Positions 41,455 through 50,085 of a stretch of 57,689 nucleotides of DNA are shown here, in pieces. The DNA is from an uncultured Candidatus Saccharibacteria bacterium (GTDB taxonomy: Bacteria; Patescibacteriota; Saccharimonadia; Saccharimonadales; Saccharimonadaceae). The stretch is from contig CAMNFE010000002.1 of assembly GCA_946537195.1 (NCBI GenBank), positions 1 to 57,689 on the forward strand. The letters are read 5' to 3'. The notes under the pieces were generated by a model. That model was given only the letters and a program-made list of their open reading frames with translations. It did not search any database and had not been told where the DNA came from. Each line of letters opens with the position of its first letter. Position 1 is the stretch's first letter. A program made the translations under genes and the position numbers.

Positions 41455-43137
41455 TTACATCTTAGAAGGAATTTCAATTCCTAACAAATCAAGCGCTCGC
41501 GCTAAAACAAAGTCCGCGCAGCCAATCATCCATAAGCGCGCCGAGCGCTCAGCGTCGGAAGCCGACGTAATTGGCGTTTTTTCGTAATATCTATTCAATT
41601 CTTGCGCCAATTCGAATGCAAAACCTGCAATCTTATGCATACGAAAATCTTCTACCGACTCAGCTACCACCTTTGGAAACTCTAGTAATAACTGCAAAAC
41701 ATCCTTCTCTGCCTCAAAGTCATAATCTGCAAAATCTACCGCTTTAAAATCAGCATTTTTCTCGAGGATTCTGCGCATTCTTACGCAAGCATACTGGCAG
41801 AATGGCCCAGATTGACCAGTTAGAGCAAAAATCTTATCTGGATCATACAAAATTCCCGTTGTACGGTCAGCCACGAAATCTGAAAACTTAATCGCACCCA
41901 CAGCAATTTTTTTAATATCTTCGTCTGAAACGTCTTTACCAAAATTCTCACGCACACGTTTTTCCGCATCGTCAAGCAAAGACTCCATTAAAACCACACC
42001 CTTACGTGAAGACATCTTTTCACGCTTCCCCTCCGGCGAAATCTGATCAATTGTGCCAAATACTAGGTGATAATTCTCAAATTTAATTCCGATTTTCTTC
42101 GCCATCGCGAAGAGCTGTTCAAAGTAAAACTTCTGCTCGGCACCTACCGCATAAACAATTTTTTCTGGATGGATATTTTCATTACGATAAGTTAAGCAGC
42201 CAAGATCAGTCGTCGCATACAAAGCCGTACCGTTGCTCTTTAACATCAACATCGGTACGTCAATTCCGTATTCATCCAAACGACAAACTACTGAGCCATC
42301 TTCATTTCGCTCAAAAATACCTTCGTCGACATACTTTTCAACCATTTTCTTACCTAGTTCAACGAAGTTACTTTCGCCCATTTCTAGATCGGTAGAAATC
42401 CCCAAACGCCTCATCACTTCATGAGTGTGTTTCATCGAAATTTCACCGAAATGCTTTGACAATTTTACCGCTTCTTCATCCTTAGCTTCCAACTTCTTTA
42501 ACCATTCCTGAACTTCATCCGCTAATTCGTGTTTTCCGGCCTTCTCTTCGGCTTTCAAATCGGCCTTCATCTTAATATAGATGTCGCCAAGATCGTAAAT
42601 CGTCACTTTCTCTTCTGGAATACCTGAGCGCTTATAACCTACCGCCCAAATTCCAAATGGCGTCCCCACATCACCAAGATGGTTATCGGTCAAAACTTTC
42701 CAGCCGTTAGCTTCTAGTACCTTTTTTGCAGCCCACCCCTGTGTCCCAGGGCGTAAATGTCCTACTGAATACGGTTTTGCAATATTTGTACTTGGAAATT
42801 CCGACATCGCAAGACGCCCTTTTCCAGAGTCATTATCACCATAATGATCCGACCATGCTTCTAACAACTGTTCTCGTAACGCCTTCCCTGATACGGTTAC
42901 ATTAATAAAACCAGGACCGGCTACGGATAGACCAAATCCACAGTCACCTAATTTCTCAATAATTTCTTCGGCAATCTGACGGGGAGCTTTACCAGCCTGA
43001 CGCGCAAGACGCATCGCCACATTGGTTGAATAGTCACCTTCAATTTCGCTCGGTACGCTCGCAAAATCAACGACAACGTCATCAACACCATATAAATCGT
43101 TGATAACTCCTTTGATTTGTTCCTTTAGATTGTCCAT
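41455..43137 (-). CDS. argS: Arginyl-tRNA synthetase
   Basis: A class I synthetase of about 560 residues. The HIGH-like motif is SVGHLRPG in the ArgRS context (SNTIAKPYSVGHL-type), and the KMSKS position is EKMSSRKG. N-terminal Add-1 domain and C-terminal anticodon-binding (DALR) domain are present. I take ATG 43135-43137 as the start because TAGAAT (43147-43152) ends 9 nt before it; the earlier in-frame ATG would lie at or before the transcription start. Charges tRNA-Arg, two of which are encoded in this window. Confidence 0.96.
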   Translation of the reverse strand: MDNLKEQIKGVINDLYGVDDVVVDFASVPSEIEGDYSTNVAMRLARQAGKAPRQIAEEIIEKLGDCGFGLSVAGPGFINVTVSGKALREQLLEAWSDHYGDNDSGKGRLAMSEFPSTNIAKPYSVGHLRPGTQGWAAKKVLEANGWKVLTDNHLGDVGTPFGIWAVGYKRSGIPEEKVTIYDLGDIYIKMKADLKAEEKAGKHELADEVQEWLKKLEAKDEEAVKLSKHFGEISMKHTHEVMRRLGISTDLEMGESNFVELGKKMVEKYVDEGIFERNEDGSVVCRLDEYGIDVPMLMLKSNGTALYATTDLGCLTYRNENIHPEKIVYAVGAEQKFYFEQLFAMAKKIGIKFENYHLVFGTIDQISPEGKREKMSSRKGVVLMESLLDDAEKRVRENFGKDVSDEDIKKIAVGAIKFSDFVADRTTGILYDPDKIFALTGQSGPFCQYACVRMRRILEKNADFKAVDFADYDFEAEKDVLQLLLEFPKVVAESVEDFRMHKIAGFAFELAQELNRYYEKTPITSASDAERSARLWMIGCADFVLARALDLLGIEIPSKM

Positions 43138-43183
43138 AATATTCATATTCTACCATCATTTGACCCCTGTTTCAAATATTTAC

Positions 43184-43212
43184 TTGACAAAACAGCAATT
43201 ATTTGATATAGT
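43184..43212 (+). promoter_or_regulatory. Strong sigma-70 promoter of gene 43314
   Basis: TTGACA, 17 nt, TATAGT. Predicted start near 43219. It is divergent from argS, whose -10 box is about 32 nt away. Confidence 0.8.
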
Positions 43213-43246
43213 ATTAACAGTTGAGGCAACAATCTATTTTTGTGTC

Positions 43247-43295
43247 TCAATGATTCTGTCGATAACAAGGTGGGACTCCACCTTGCGTACATTGA
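43247..43295 (+). promoter_or_regulatory. Leader hairpin before gene 43314
   Basis: CAAGGTGG-GACT-CCACCTTG (43266-43285) is a perfect 8-bp hairpin. It is enclosed by TCAATG/CATTGA (43247-43252, 43290-43295). The SD GGAGG follows 3 nt after the structure. Confidence 0.75.
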
Positions 43296-43313
43296 AATGG
43301 AGGAAGTACACAA

Positions 43314-43799
43314 ATGAAGGTTACGAAGAAGGCTATCAGATTCGACGAACTGTCCAAGAAGTCCGAGCTCAACGCCAAGGAGCAGAAGGAAATCGCCTCT
43401 CTCCGCCGTTTTCTCACAGCTAAGGGACTCGACCCTCGCCACAACGGACTCATGGATCGAGCCATCGTTCTCGAGAACATGAGCGTGGTTGAACAGTTCA
43501 TCGAGGCAGCCAAGCGAGCAGAACACACCGACAAGGTGTCCGAGAGCGCTCAGTACACCCTCGACGCTCTGAAGGCACGGCTTAAGAATCTCGGCCTCGA
43601 GAATCTGAACCGCCGTTATCTCCAGAGCCTGATCAAAAACATCAAGCAGAACGCCAGAGAGGCAGATCGCCTCAAGCGTTCCTGCAAGACGCGTGCTCCG
43701 CACAAGGTGTCTTCAACCGACGACGAACTTTTCGTCGACGATGATGAGATCGACGAGGAGGATAGCGCGTTCATGGTGGCTGAAGCCGCCACGATCTAA
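43314..43799 (+). CDS. Helical protein with acidic tail, high-expression design
   Basis: A 161-residue soluble protein. Residues 1-125 are basic and helical (RFDELSKKSELNAKEQKEIA, ALKARLKNLGLENLNRR), residues 130-153 are very acidic (DDELFVDDDEIDEED). No family recognised; the charge split resembles small nucleic-acid-binding or chaperone-type proteins but this is only a resemblance. G+C-rich codons, canonical promoter, hairpin leader and a highly structured 3' untranslated region with terminator. Confidence 0.75.
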   Translation: MKVTKKAIRFDELSKKSELNAKEQKEIASLRRFLTAKGLDPRHNGLMDRAIVLENMSVVEQFIEAAKRAEHTDKVSESAQYTLDALKARLKNLGLENLNRRYLQSLIKNIKQNAREADRLKRSCKTRAPHKVSSTDDELFVDDDEIDEEDSAFMVAEAATI

Positions 43800-43803
43800 G
43801 CTT

Positions 43804-43911
43804 ACATCGGGCTTAAAAACCCGTTGTAATCCTCCTAACTCGGTCTCTCTTAAGGGACCAAGCCCCTAATGCCACGAGGGGCACGCCGCTTCCACCCGAG
43901 GAGGAGGAAGC
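43804..43911 (+). other. Series of four hairpins in 3' UTR
   Basis: ACA-CGGG/CCCG-TGT (43804-43827), GGTC/GACC (43842-43859), GCCCC/GGGGC (43862-43882) and GCTTCC/GGAAGC (43888-43911) occur in a row between the stop codon and the terminator. No open frame. May be a 3' UTR-derived small RNA or a mRNA protective element. Confidence 0.55.
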
Positions 43912-43915
43912 ACTA

Positions 43916-43948
43916 GGGCGGCCAGTATTACTGACCGCCCCTTTTTTA
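43916..43948 (+). terminator. Terminator, usable in both directions
   Basis: GGGCGGCCAGT and ACTGACCGCCC pair around ATT, followed by CTTTTTT. It separates gene 43314 from the end of pyrG. Confidence 0.92.
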
Positions 43949-43956
43949 TGTCCGAA

Positions 43957-45549
43957 TTATTTACTTGCTGCTTTTAGCAAACCTTCAAACAGTGGATGCG
44001 CCCGATACGGACGACTCTTAAATTCTGGATGCGCTTGCGTAGCTACGAAATAATCACAATCTGGCGCCTCTACAAACTCTACCAGTTTTCCGTCCGGAGA
44101 AGTCCCAGCTACCACTAAGCCACCCTTTTCAATCTCTTTCAAGAATTTCTGATTAACTTCATAACGATGGCGATGGCGTTCCACTACATGATCTGTTCCA
44201 TATAAACCGGCAATCTTACTGCCTTTCACTAACTTGGCAGGATAATCGCCTAAACGCATCGTGCCTCCAGTGCTTTCTTTCCCCTTCTGGCCTTCCATAA
44301 TGTAAACTACATTCGCGTTTGCTGGCGCATCAAACTCTTCGGAATTTGCATTCTTTACGCCACCACGCCGCGCTGCAGCGATTACCGCTGTCTGCAAGCC
44401 TAAACAGAGGCCAAGATATGGCTTATTGTGCTCTAGACAGTATTTTCCAGCCGCAATTTTTCCTTCAATACCTCGAATTCCAAATCCACCAGGGACTACA
44501 ATCCCGTCTACTCCAGCAAAATCCTCGTCTGTGGCCTTTTCCGCATCGATCCAAACCGTATTTAACTTCACTCCCACTTTCCAAGCTGCCGCTTTTAGCG
44601 CTTCCGTTACCGATAAGTATGTATCAGTATTATCGATATACTTCGCTACCAGGCCTATCTTCGTTTCTTTTTTTGGATTAGATTCAATCTTCTTAACCAA
44701 ATCTTCCCACTGGCTCATATCTGGATCACCGTGATCAATAAAGCGTTCAAGCGGCGCTAATACGCCACCCTTAACGGCGTTCAGTGGTACTTCATAGACC
44801 GATTTCGCATCTGGCATCAAAACCACTGCATCTTCACGTACTGCACAAAAAGTCGCCAATTTAGCCGCTACATGCGGAGCTTTAATTACTTTATCGACAT
44901 CCATACGCGCTACTACCATATCTGGAATAATGCCAAATTCACGCAGATCGCGCAGTGAATTTTGTGCTGGTTTCGTCTTGAACTCCTGCGAAGTCGATAG
45001 CCACGGCACGTAGCAAACATGTACATACAGACAATTTTCGCGTCCAACTCGCGTGCCAAATTCACGAATCGCTTCTACAAAATGTGAGCCTTCAAGGTCC
45101 CCAATCGTGCCGCCAATTTCTACAATATGCACATCCGATTTAAAGTGTTTAGCATTATCAAGGAAAGTTTGTTGCACCAAGCCAGTTACATGAGGTACCA
45201 ATTGCACTGTCTTACCGCCAAATTCTCCTGATCGTTCTGCGTCAATCAACTTTTTGTATAGTTTTCCAGAAGTCCAAATCGAGTCGCCCGTCATCTCTTC
45301 ATCGAGGAACCTCTCATAATGCCCCAAATCGAGATCAGTTTCAGCACCATCGTGCGTCACGAAACATTCGCCGTGCTCACGCGGATTTAAAAGACCCGCA
45401 TCGACATTAAAATAAGGGTCACATTTCTGCATCGAAACTTTGAGACCCTTTGCTTTAAGAATTGCGCCGATACTTGCTGCCATGATTCCCTTCCCGACAC
45501 CAGAAATCACGCCCCCTGTTACAAAAATGTATTTCGTGTTTGTTTTCAT
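43957..45549 (-). CDS. pyrG: CTP synthase
   Basis: A 530-residue CTP synthase. The N-terminal synthetase domain has FVTGGVISGVGKG (P-loop) and KCDPYFNVDAG; the C-terminal glutaminase has LGLCLGLQ with the nucleophile Cys and the His/Glu of QAHPEF. Converts UTP to CTP with glutamine. The SD GGAGG lies in the loop of a hairpin directly before the ATG. A TGCTAAAAG box is further upstream. Confidence 0.97.
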   Translation of the reverse strand: MKTNTKYIFVTGGVISGVGKGIMAASIGAILKAKGLKVSMQKCDPYFNVDAGLLNPREHGECFVTHDGAETDLDLGHYERFLDEEMTGDSIWTSGKLYKKLIDAERSGEFGGKTVQLVPHVTGLVQQTFLDNAKHFKSDVHIVEIGGTIGDLEGSHFVEAIREFGTRVGRENCLYVHVCYVPWLSTSQEFKTKPAQNSLRDLREFGIIPDMVVARMDVDKVIKAPHVAAKLATFCAVREDAVVLMPDAKSVYEVPLNAVKGGVLAPLERFIDHGDPDMSQWEDLVKKIESNPKKETKIGLVAKYIDNTDTYLSVTEALKAAAWKVGVKLNTVWIDAEKATDEDFAGVDGIVVPGGFGIRGIEGKIAAGKYCLEHNKPYLGLCLGLQTAVIAAARRGGVKNANSEEFDAPANANVVYIMEGQKGKESTGGTMRLGDYPAKLVKGSKIAGLYGTDHVVERHRHRYEVNQKFLKEIEKGGLVVAGTSPDGKLVEFVEAPDCDYFVATQAHPEFKSRPYRAHPLFEGLLKAASK

Positions 45550-45572
45550 TGGGCACCTCCTTAACTAGCCCA
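45550..45572 (-). promoter_or_regulatory. Hairpin holding the pyrG SD in its loop
   Basis: TGGGC (45568-45572 complement) and GCCCA (45550-45554 complement) form a 5-bp stem whose 13-nt loop contains GGAGG; the stem ends right before the ATG. Could modulate translation start. Confidence 0.45.
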
Positions 45573-45745
45573 CCTTAACTTATACTTTTAGCATAAGCTA
45601 ATTTTTTACTCCCTTCAAGTCCTGACTTTTGCTCGTTTTGTGCCTTAATACTTGCACTTGTACGCTATATCTAGCGTAGTATAGGTCGCCTAAGACGCTA
45701 CACTCCTTCATGCTATAATTAAAACAAAATAAAAGGTGACAAAAA

Positions 45746-46633
45746 ATGGGTTTTCTAAAACGTATCGGCGAACGACGCAACAATAAACAAGAACAAACCG
45801 AAAGCGAACCATCCGGCTGGGACAAACTAACCGAAGAAGCTCGTCCTACAGTCGCCGAAGAAGAAATCGTCAGTAACTTAGAAGAGCTCGAAGACGATAT
45901 CGTTTCTGAAGCTGAAGAAACTCAGTTAGACGAAGAACCCCAATCAGTCGAAGAAGCATCCGCTGAAACCGACCCTACAGAAGAAAACGTCGACAAACTC
46001 ATAGGAAACATCTGGATGGGTGGCGAGTATAAAGACCTTAGTCCTCTTGATTCTCCCGAAATGGCCGATCTCCTTCAAGCTGGCATCGCCAAATTAGAAA
46101 AACAAATCGCCGAATATGAAGATAACGGAAAAGGTCCTAATCTCAAATTTCTCGAATACAAAAAGCAAAAACTCCGCGAACGCCTCTTCCGTGTTGCTTT
46201 AAATGAAGAACTTCAAAATGGCGCCAACCCAGACGAAGTGCTTTCTGGCCTCAACCACCGCGAACTTGAACTTGGCGCTGGCCAACTTCTCGAAAGTGGA
46301 GCCAACGTAGACAATGTCCTTGACGCAATTGGCGATGACGTTGAAGCTATAATTGCCCACTTTCCTTCTATTAATAGAGCCGGCATCAGTACAACGAAAG
46401 CTTTATCTAGAATTAAAAAAGGCTGGGAAAGCAGCCCGCAGAATCCCACTGCTCCTATGTCGGATAAAGCCGACACATATACAATGGACCTAATTTCAGC
46501 GGGAGCAAATAGAAAGGAAGTCTTGGCTACACGCTTCGCCAATAATAAATATTTTAGAGATATGCATTTGTATAACGAAGCTAGCAAGGCCTATGATGAA
46601 ATTCAGAATCTACAGAACGGAGAGCAAGAATAG
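45746..46633 (+). CDS. Acidic protein with GAN-VL helical repeats, unknown
   Basis: A 295-residue soluble protein. The first 90 residues are highly acidic and probably disordered. A helical region follows with at least three copies of a short motif: NGANPDEVLSGL, SGANVDNVLDAI and AGANRKEVLATR. This spacing recalls ankyrin- or alpha-solenoid-like repeats. TGCTATAAT (45713-45721) and AAGGTGA precede the ATG. It runs directly into the phosphoesterase gene (no gap), so they share an operon. Function unknown. Confidence 0.7.
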   Translation: MGFLKRIGERRNNKQEQTESEPSGWDKLTEEARPTVAEEEIVSNLEELEDDIVSEAEETQLDEEPQSVEEASAETDPTEENVDKLIGNIWMGGEYKDLSPLDSPEMADLLQAGIAKLEKQIAEYEDNGKGPNLKFLEYKKQKLRERLFRVALNEELQNGANPDEVLSGLNHRELELGAGQLLESGANVDNVLDAIGDDVEAIIAHFPSINRAGISTTKALSRIKKGWESSPQNPTAPMSDKADTYTMDLISAGANRKEVLATRFANNKYFRDMHLYNEASKAYDEIQNLQNGEQE

Positions 46634-47611
46634 GTGAAGTGTTTTTATTATTCCCGTTACAGCTTCTATCACGAAAAAGCTAAACATCCGCTCAGCTTCT
46701 TTCTAATTAGCGACATCCATTTTAGCAATAAAGTCAGTGCCGCCAAGTTGCAGGCTATTACTAAACAAGCCAAGCAAAAAACACCAAATTATATTTTAGT
46801 CGCCGGCGACTTAATTGATTCTCTCGGTACAATTAGCAATGCATCCGATTTCCGCCGTCTCACAAGCTGGCTCGAACAACTCGGCAAAATCGCCCCCGTT
46901 CTCATTGAACTTGGCAACCACGATTTCTATCAGAAAAACCCTAATCACAAAAACATTTTCTCTAAAAAACGCCACTGGTATTCTGAAAGAAGCGAACGCT
47001 ATATCGATACTATTAATAATATCGATAATGTCCAAATCCTCGACGACCAAGTTTACGAAGATAGCAATGTCTATATTTTCGGATTCACCATGTCGCCAGA
47101 ATATTATCAATTCGACCGCGACGAAGCGCACAGCACTTCTCTACTCCATCCTGGTACTGAAGATTTAGATATTCTCCTCTCCGACCTCAACGCACTTGAC
47201 CAAAGCTTAATCTCCAATCTTCCTAAAAACAAAGTCAAGATCGCTTTGATTCATTCGCCAATTTATCTCAGAGATTCTCAAGTTGCCGCCAAATTATACG
47301 AATTCGATTTTATTATTTCAGGACACATGCATAACGGCGTCGTTCCGCCAATTATCCATGATTTCTGGCGCACCGATCGCGGCATCGTTGCCCCGGGCAA
47401 AAAGCTATTTCCTCATGATGCCCGCGCCAAAATCCGCACGCCAGACGATCGAATCATTACACTCGGCCCAGTCTCAACTATCCAGGCCAGCTCTAAACCC
47501 CTCACTTTTCTTGACGCTTTCTACCCTACCCACATTGCCACTCTAGAGCTATCAAAAAACGAACTACTAATTCGTAAACCCGACGTTAAACATCAATACT
47601 TTGGCTATTAA
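46634..47611 (+). CDS. Calcineurin-like metallophosphoesterase
   Basis: A 325-residue metallophosphoesterase starting at GTG immediately after the upstream TAG. The five family blocks are present: ISDIHF, VAGDLID, LGNHD, ALIHSP and SGHMHNG, supplying the two-metal site. Enzymes of the group hydrolyse phosphodiesters or lipid headgroup bonds. No signal peptide, although the HPLSFFLISDIHF start follows a short basic N-terminus. The last ten codons (RKPDVKHQY) are repeated as a fragment at 50049-50091. It converges with and overlaps the next gene by 4 nt. Confidence 0.9.
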   Translation: MKCFYYSRYSFYHEKAKHPLSFFLISDIHFSNKVSAAKLQAITKQAKQKTPNYILVAGDLIDSLGTISNASDFRRLTSWLEQLGKIAPVLIELGNHDFYQKNPNHKNIFSKKRHWYSERSERYIDTINNIDNVQILDDQVYEDSNVYIFGFTMSPEYYQFDRDEAHSTSLLHPGTEDLDILLSDLNALDQSLISNLPKNKVKIALIHSPIYLRDSQVAAKLYEFDFIISGHMHNGVVPPIIHDFWRTDRGIVAPGKKLFPHDARAKIRTPDDRIITLGPVSTIQASSKPLTFLDAFYPTHIATLELSKNELLIRKPDVKHQYFGY

Positions 47612-48489
47612 AAGATTTTCATACCGCGCACGGATAGCGTTTTGATCTTCCAATTTCTCCAATCAATTTCGCATTTCACGCTGCCAGCATCACGTCGCGT
47701 TTTTTCGTCCAAATACGTCATTTTCCCATACAGCGCGTAAGTTTTATCATTAGTCTCTTTCTTTATGACCGTAATTTTCGCTTCTTTATAGCCAGAATTA
47801 CTATAGCCATATTCGCAAAGCCCTCTTACTTCGCCTTCGCTTATGTCCGTTACTTTTTTGTTCTTTCTTTCCTGAATCTTTTTCTTTGCTTCTTCTGATT
47901 TTTTCTTGCTTTCCGCAAGCTCTTTCGCTTTTTTCTCAGCTTCTTCTTTCGCCTTTTCGTCCGCTATTCTTTTTTGCTCTTTTTGCCACGCCGCATGTAC
48001 GCCATCAAGCATTGCTATATCGTTTTTGTTGAACTTATATTTGACTTTTACCTCTTTTGATACCACGTCCCTATTCAAGTATTCATTTCTAAGGTTAATC
48101 TGCAGCGTTTTTTCAATCCCAGCACTGTATTTTTTAGCATCATACCCTTCGCCTAATTCTTGCTCCGAAATATTCATTTCAGGCGCCGATATCGAAAAAC
48201 CTTGTCCATCTACAATCGCATCACGCACTGTCGTTAATGGATACTCTGAAAACTTTCCTTTTATTTTCTGCTCCCTACATGCAAAATTATTGTTTTCTTT
48301 TTTCTCCAATTTGCAGTCAAAATCAACCGACTCCACAACATCTATCCAATAATCTCTTTTTTCTTCTTCCCCACGCTTTATTAGATCCATCGCAATCGGC
48401 ACCGCAAGCAACACTACAACTAAAAGACTAATCGCAATCAAAAACTTAGGGCTTATTTTTCGCGATCCTCGTCTTTTTCTCGCCATCAT
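47608..48489 (-). CDS. Membrane-anchored coiled-coil protein, unknown
   Basis: A 293-residue protein with a basic N-terminus (RKRRGSRK), a membrane helix (about 15-34), an extracellular domain with cysteines and a Lys/Glu/Ala-rich coiled coil (about 170-215). The C-terminal part (VRGLCEYGYSNSGY, KCEIDWRNWKI) is compact and has two cysteines. No family recognised. TATAAT ends 7 nt before the ATG (leaderless). Confidence 0.7.
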   Translation of the reverse strand: MMARKRRGSRKISPKFLIAISLLVVVLLAVPIAMDLIKRGEEEKRDYWIDVVESVDFDCKLEKKENNNFACREQKIKGKFSEYPLTTVRDAIVDGQGFSISAPEMNISEQELGEGYDAKKYSAGIEKTLQINLRNEYLNRDVVSKEVKVKYKFNKNDIAMLDGVHAAWQKEQKRIADEKAKEEAEKKAKELAESKKKSEEAKKKIQERKNKKVTDISEGEVRGLCEYGYSNSGYKEAKITVIKKETNDKTYALYGKMTYLDEKTRRDAGSVKCEIDWRNWKIKTLSVRGMKIF

Positions 48490-48507
48490 TACTTATATTA
48501 TACAAAA

Positions 48508-49566
48508 TCAATCTGGAAGGGTTGCTTTTAGCAATGGAATCTTCCTAAATATCATCGCCACTATACACGGCAAAATAATTACTACCGGACTCATTACTAA
48601 GAAATAAATTGGTGATGTGTGATTTAACGCGAAGCATTTTTCGAACATGGCCAAAAAGAACCAGTGCAACAAATAGACTGCAAAAGTGTATCTTGCAAAA
48701 CGCGCAAAGAAACGCGCTACCTTCTTATGTTTTTCTAGCTGCAAACGCTCCGTAATATTTTTAATCGCCAAGAACACCGCTGGCGCATACACCATATATG
48801 TAATCATATCGAGACCACGCCAAAAGCCCGTCACATGGCCAACCGCATGCGATCCTACACTTGTTCCTATGATCATCGCAAGTAATGACACCAAGCCTGC
48901 CAAGTAAATAATCATGCGCATTCGCTTTGTTATTTCATAACTTCTAATATAGTAACCAACCACTAAATAATATAAAGCTCCCGAAATAATCGAAATTGTA
49001 TATGGGAACTTCCAATTTATTCCTGCCAATTTCAAAATAAATGGAATCGCAGCATTAACAATCAACCCTAAAAATATCAAATATTTAAAAGTGCTCTTCC
49101 GGTCTTTTTTACGCGTGATCGTAAATAGCGGCATGCTTAAATAGTTCACAAAAAGTGGAATAAAAAACCAGTAAATCGGCACAAATGAGGCACTTAAAAC
49201 TCCCATCATGATATTTAAGAAGCTATACGAACTCTTCGGTAAATCCTTCAGCAATAACGCATGCAACAATACGGCAATCAAACTCCAGAACACAAACGGA
49301 ATTAGCGTCTTCTTAAAACGCTTTTTTAGAAAGGTCTTTGTGTCATAGCGATCAGAATAATCAATTAATGTCGCACCGGAAATCATAAAGAAAACCGGCA
49401 CCGCAAAAATCAACGAACAGTTTATAATATTCGCTATTTCCCAACGTAAACTATCACCGTATTGCCAAAAAGAATTCGTATGCAACAAAACGACAGCCAC
49501 CGCAGAAAGTACACTCGCAACAGTTATAAAATTAAAACGAAGTTCTTTCTTCACACTACCACTCAT
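48508..49566 (-). CDS. Acyltransferase 3 family membrane protein
   Basis: About 352 residues with ten predicted membrane helices, of the acyltransferase-3 (OafA/WecH-like) family. The conserved His is in VVLLHTNSFW and the FFMISGATL block is typical. Such enzymes O-acetylate cell-surface glycans. I take ATG 49564-49566 because TACAAT (49574-49579) ends 7 nt before it, with AGAGGAA between. It could modify the glycan made by the GT2 or GT8 enzymes of this window; this is inference. Confidence 0.85.
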   Translation of the reverse strand: MSGSVKKELRFNFITVASVLSAVAVVLLHTNSFWQYGDSLRWEIANIINCSLIFAVPVFFMISGATLIDYSDRYDTKTFLKKRFKKTLIPFVFWSLIAVLLHALLLKDLPKSSYSFLNIMMGVLSASFVPIYWFFIPLFVNYLSMPLFTITRKKDRKSTFKYLIFLGLIVNAAIPFILKLAGINWKFPYTISIISGALYYLVVGYYIRSYEITKRMRMIIYLAGLVSLLAMIIGTSVGSHAVGHVTGFWRGLDMITYMVYAPAVFLAIKNITERLQLEKHKKVARFFARFARYTFAVYLLHWFFLAMFEKCFALNHTSPIYFLVMSPVVIILPCIVAMIFRKIPLLKATLPD

Positions 49567-49786
49567 TTCCTCTATTGTAACACTATTAGCCACAAAAATA
49601 TTTCAGGCATAAACCTGAAATATAAAAGTAATCGCATGATAGTTAATTTAGCGGTCGATAATCCCTTATGGTTACTGGACCGTTTTTGCGTAATCACGAA
49701 AATTCGATATCCCATACATGCCAGCCAGTTGCGGAAAAACCACAATTAAAGAAATCATTTCTTTCTAGCCAACTATTTAAATAGTC

Positions 49787-50065
49787 TCAAATTTGTTTCA
49801 GAATTTCTGGATCAATATCTCTCACCGCACTCTCTTCGACCGGAATCACTCCGCTATTGTCAGCTGGCGTCAGTGCGCCTGTCAAATGTCGACCATTCAC
49901 ATTCATCTGCGCAGTATATGTAAAATCTGGCGCTAAATACCTCTCGGCAAATCTCCTATAATCTGGCGCATACAAACGAAAATCTTTAATGCCATTTATC
50001 TGACACGCAAAAATCACATCGTTTACTAAGCAATATTCTGATGCTTTCGCCCGTAAGCCCGACAT
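49787..50065 (-). pseudogene. Orphan 92-codon frame, probably gene fragment
   Basis: The 492-nt stretch 49594-50085 has no convincing complete gene. This frame has protein-like composition (VNDVIFACQINGIKDFRLYA, YRRFAERYLAPDFTY) but no SD. Its start overlaps, on the other strand, a copy of the end of the metallophosphoesterase gene (50049-50091, encoding ARKPDIKHQY). It probably is the remains of a gene cut by a rearrangement. 49594-49786 contains nothing recognisable. Confidence 0.4.
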
Positions 50066-50085
50066 TAAACATCAATATCTAAGCT

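Noticed and set aside
43143-43703. 186-codon minus-strand frame opposite gene 43314
   Set aside because: It is antisense to a gene with full expression signals and would run through the argS promoter.
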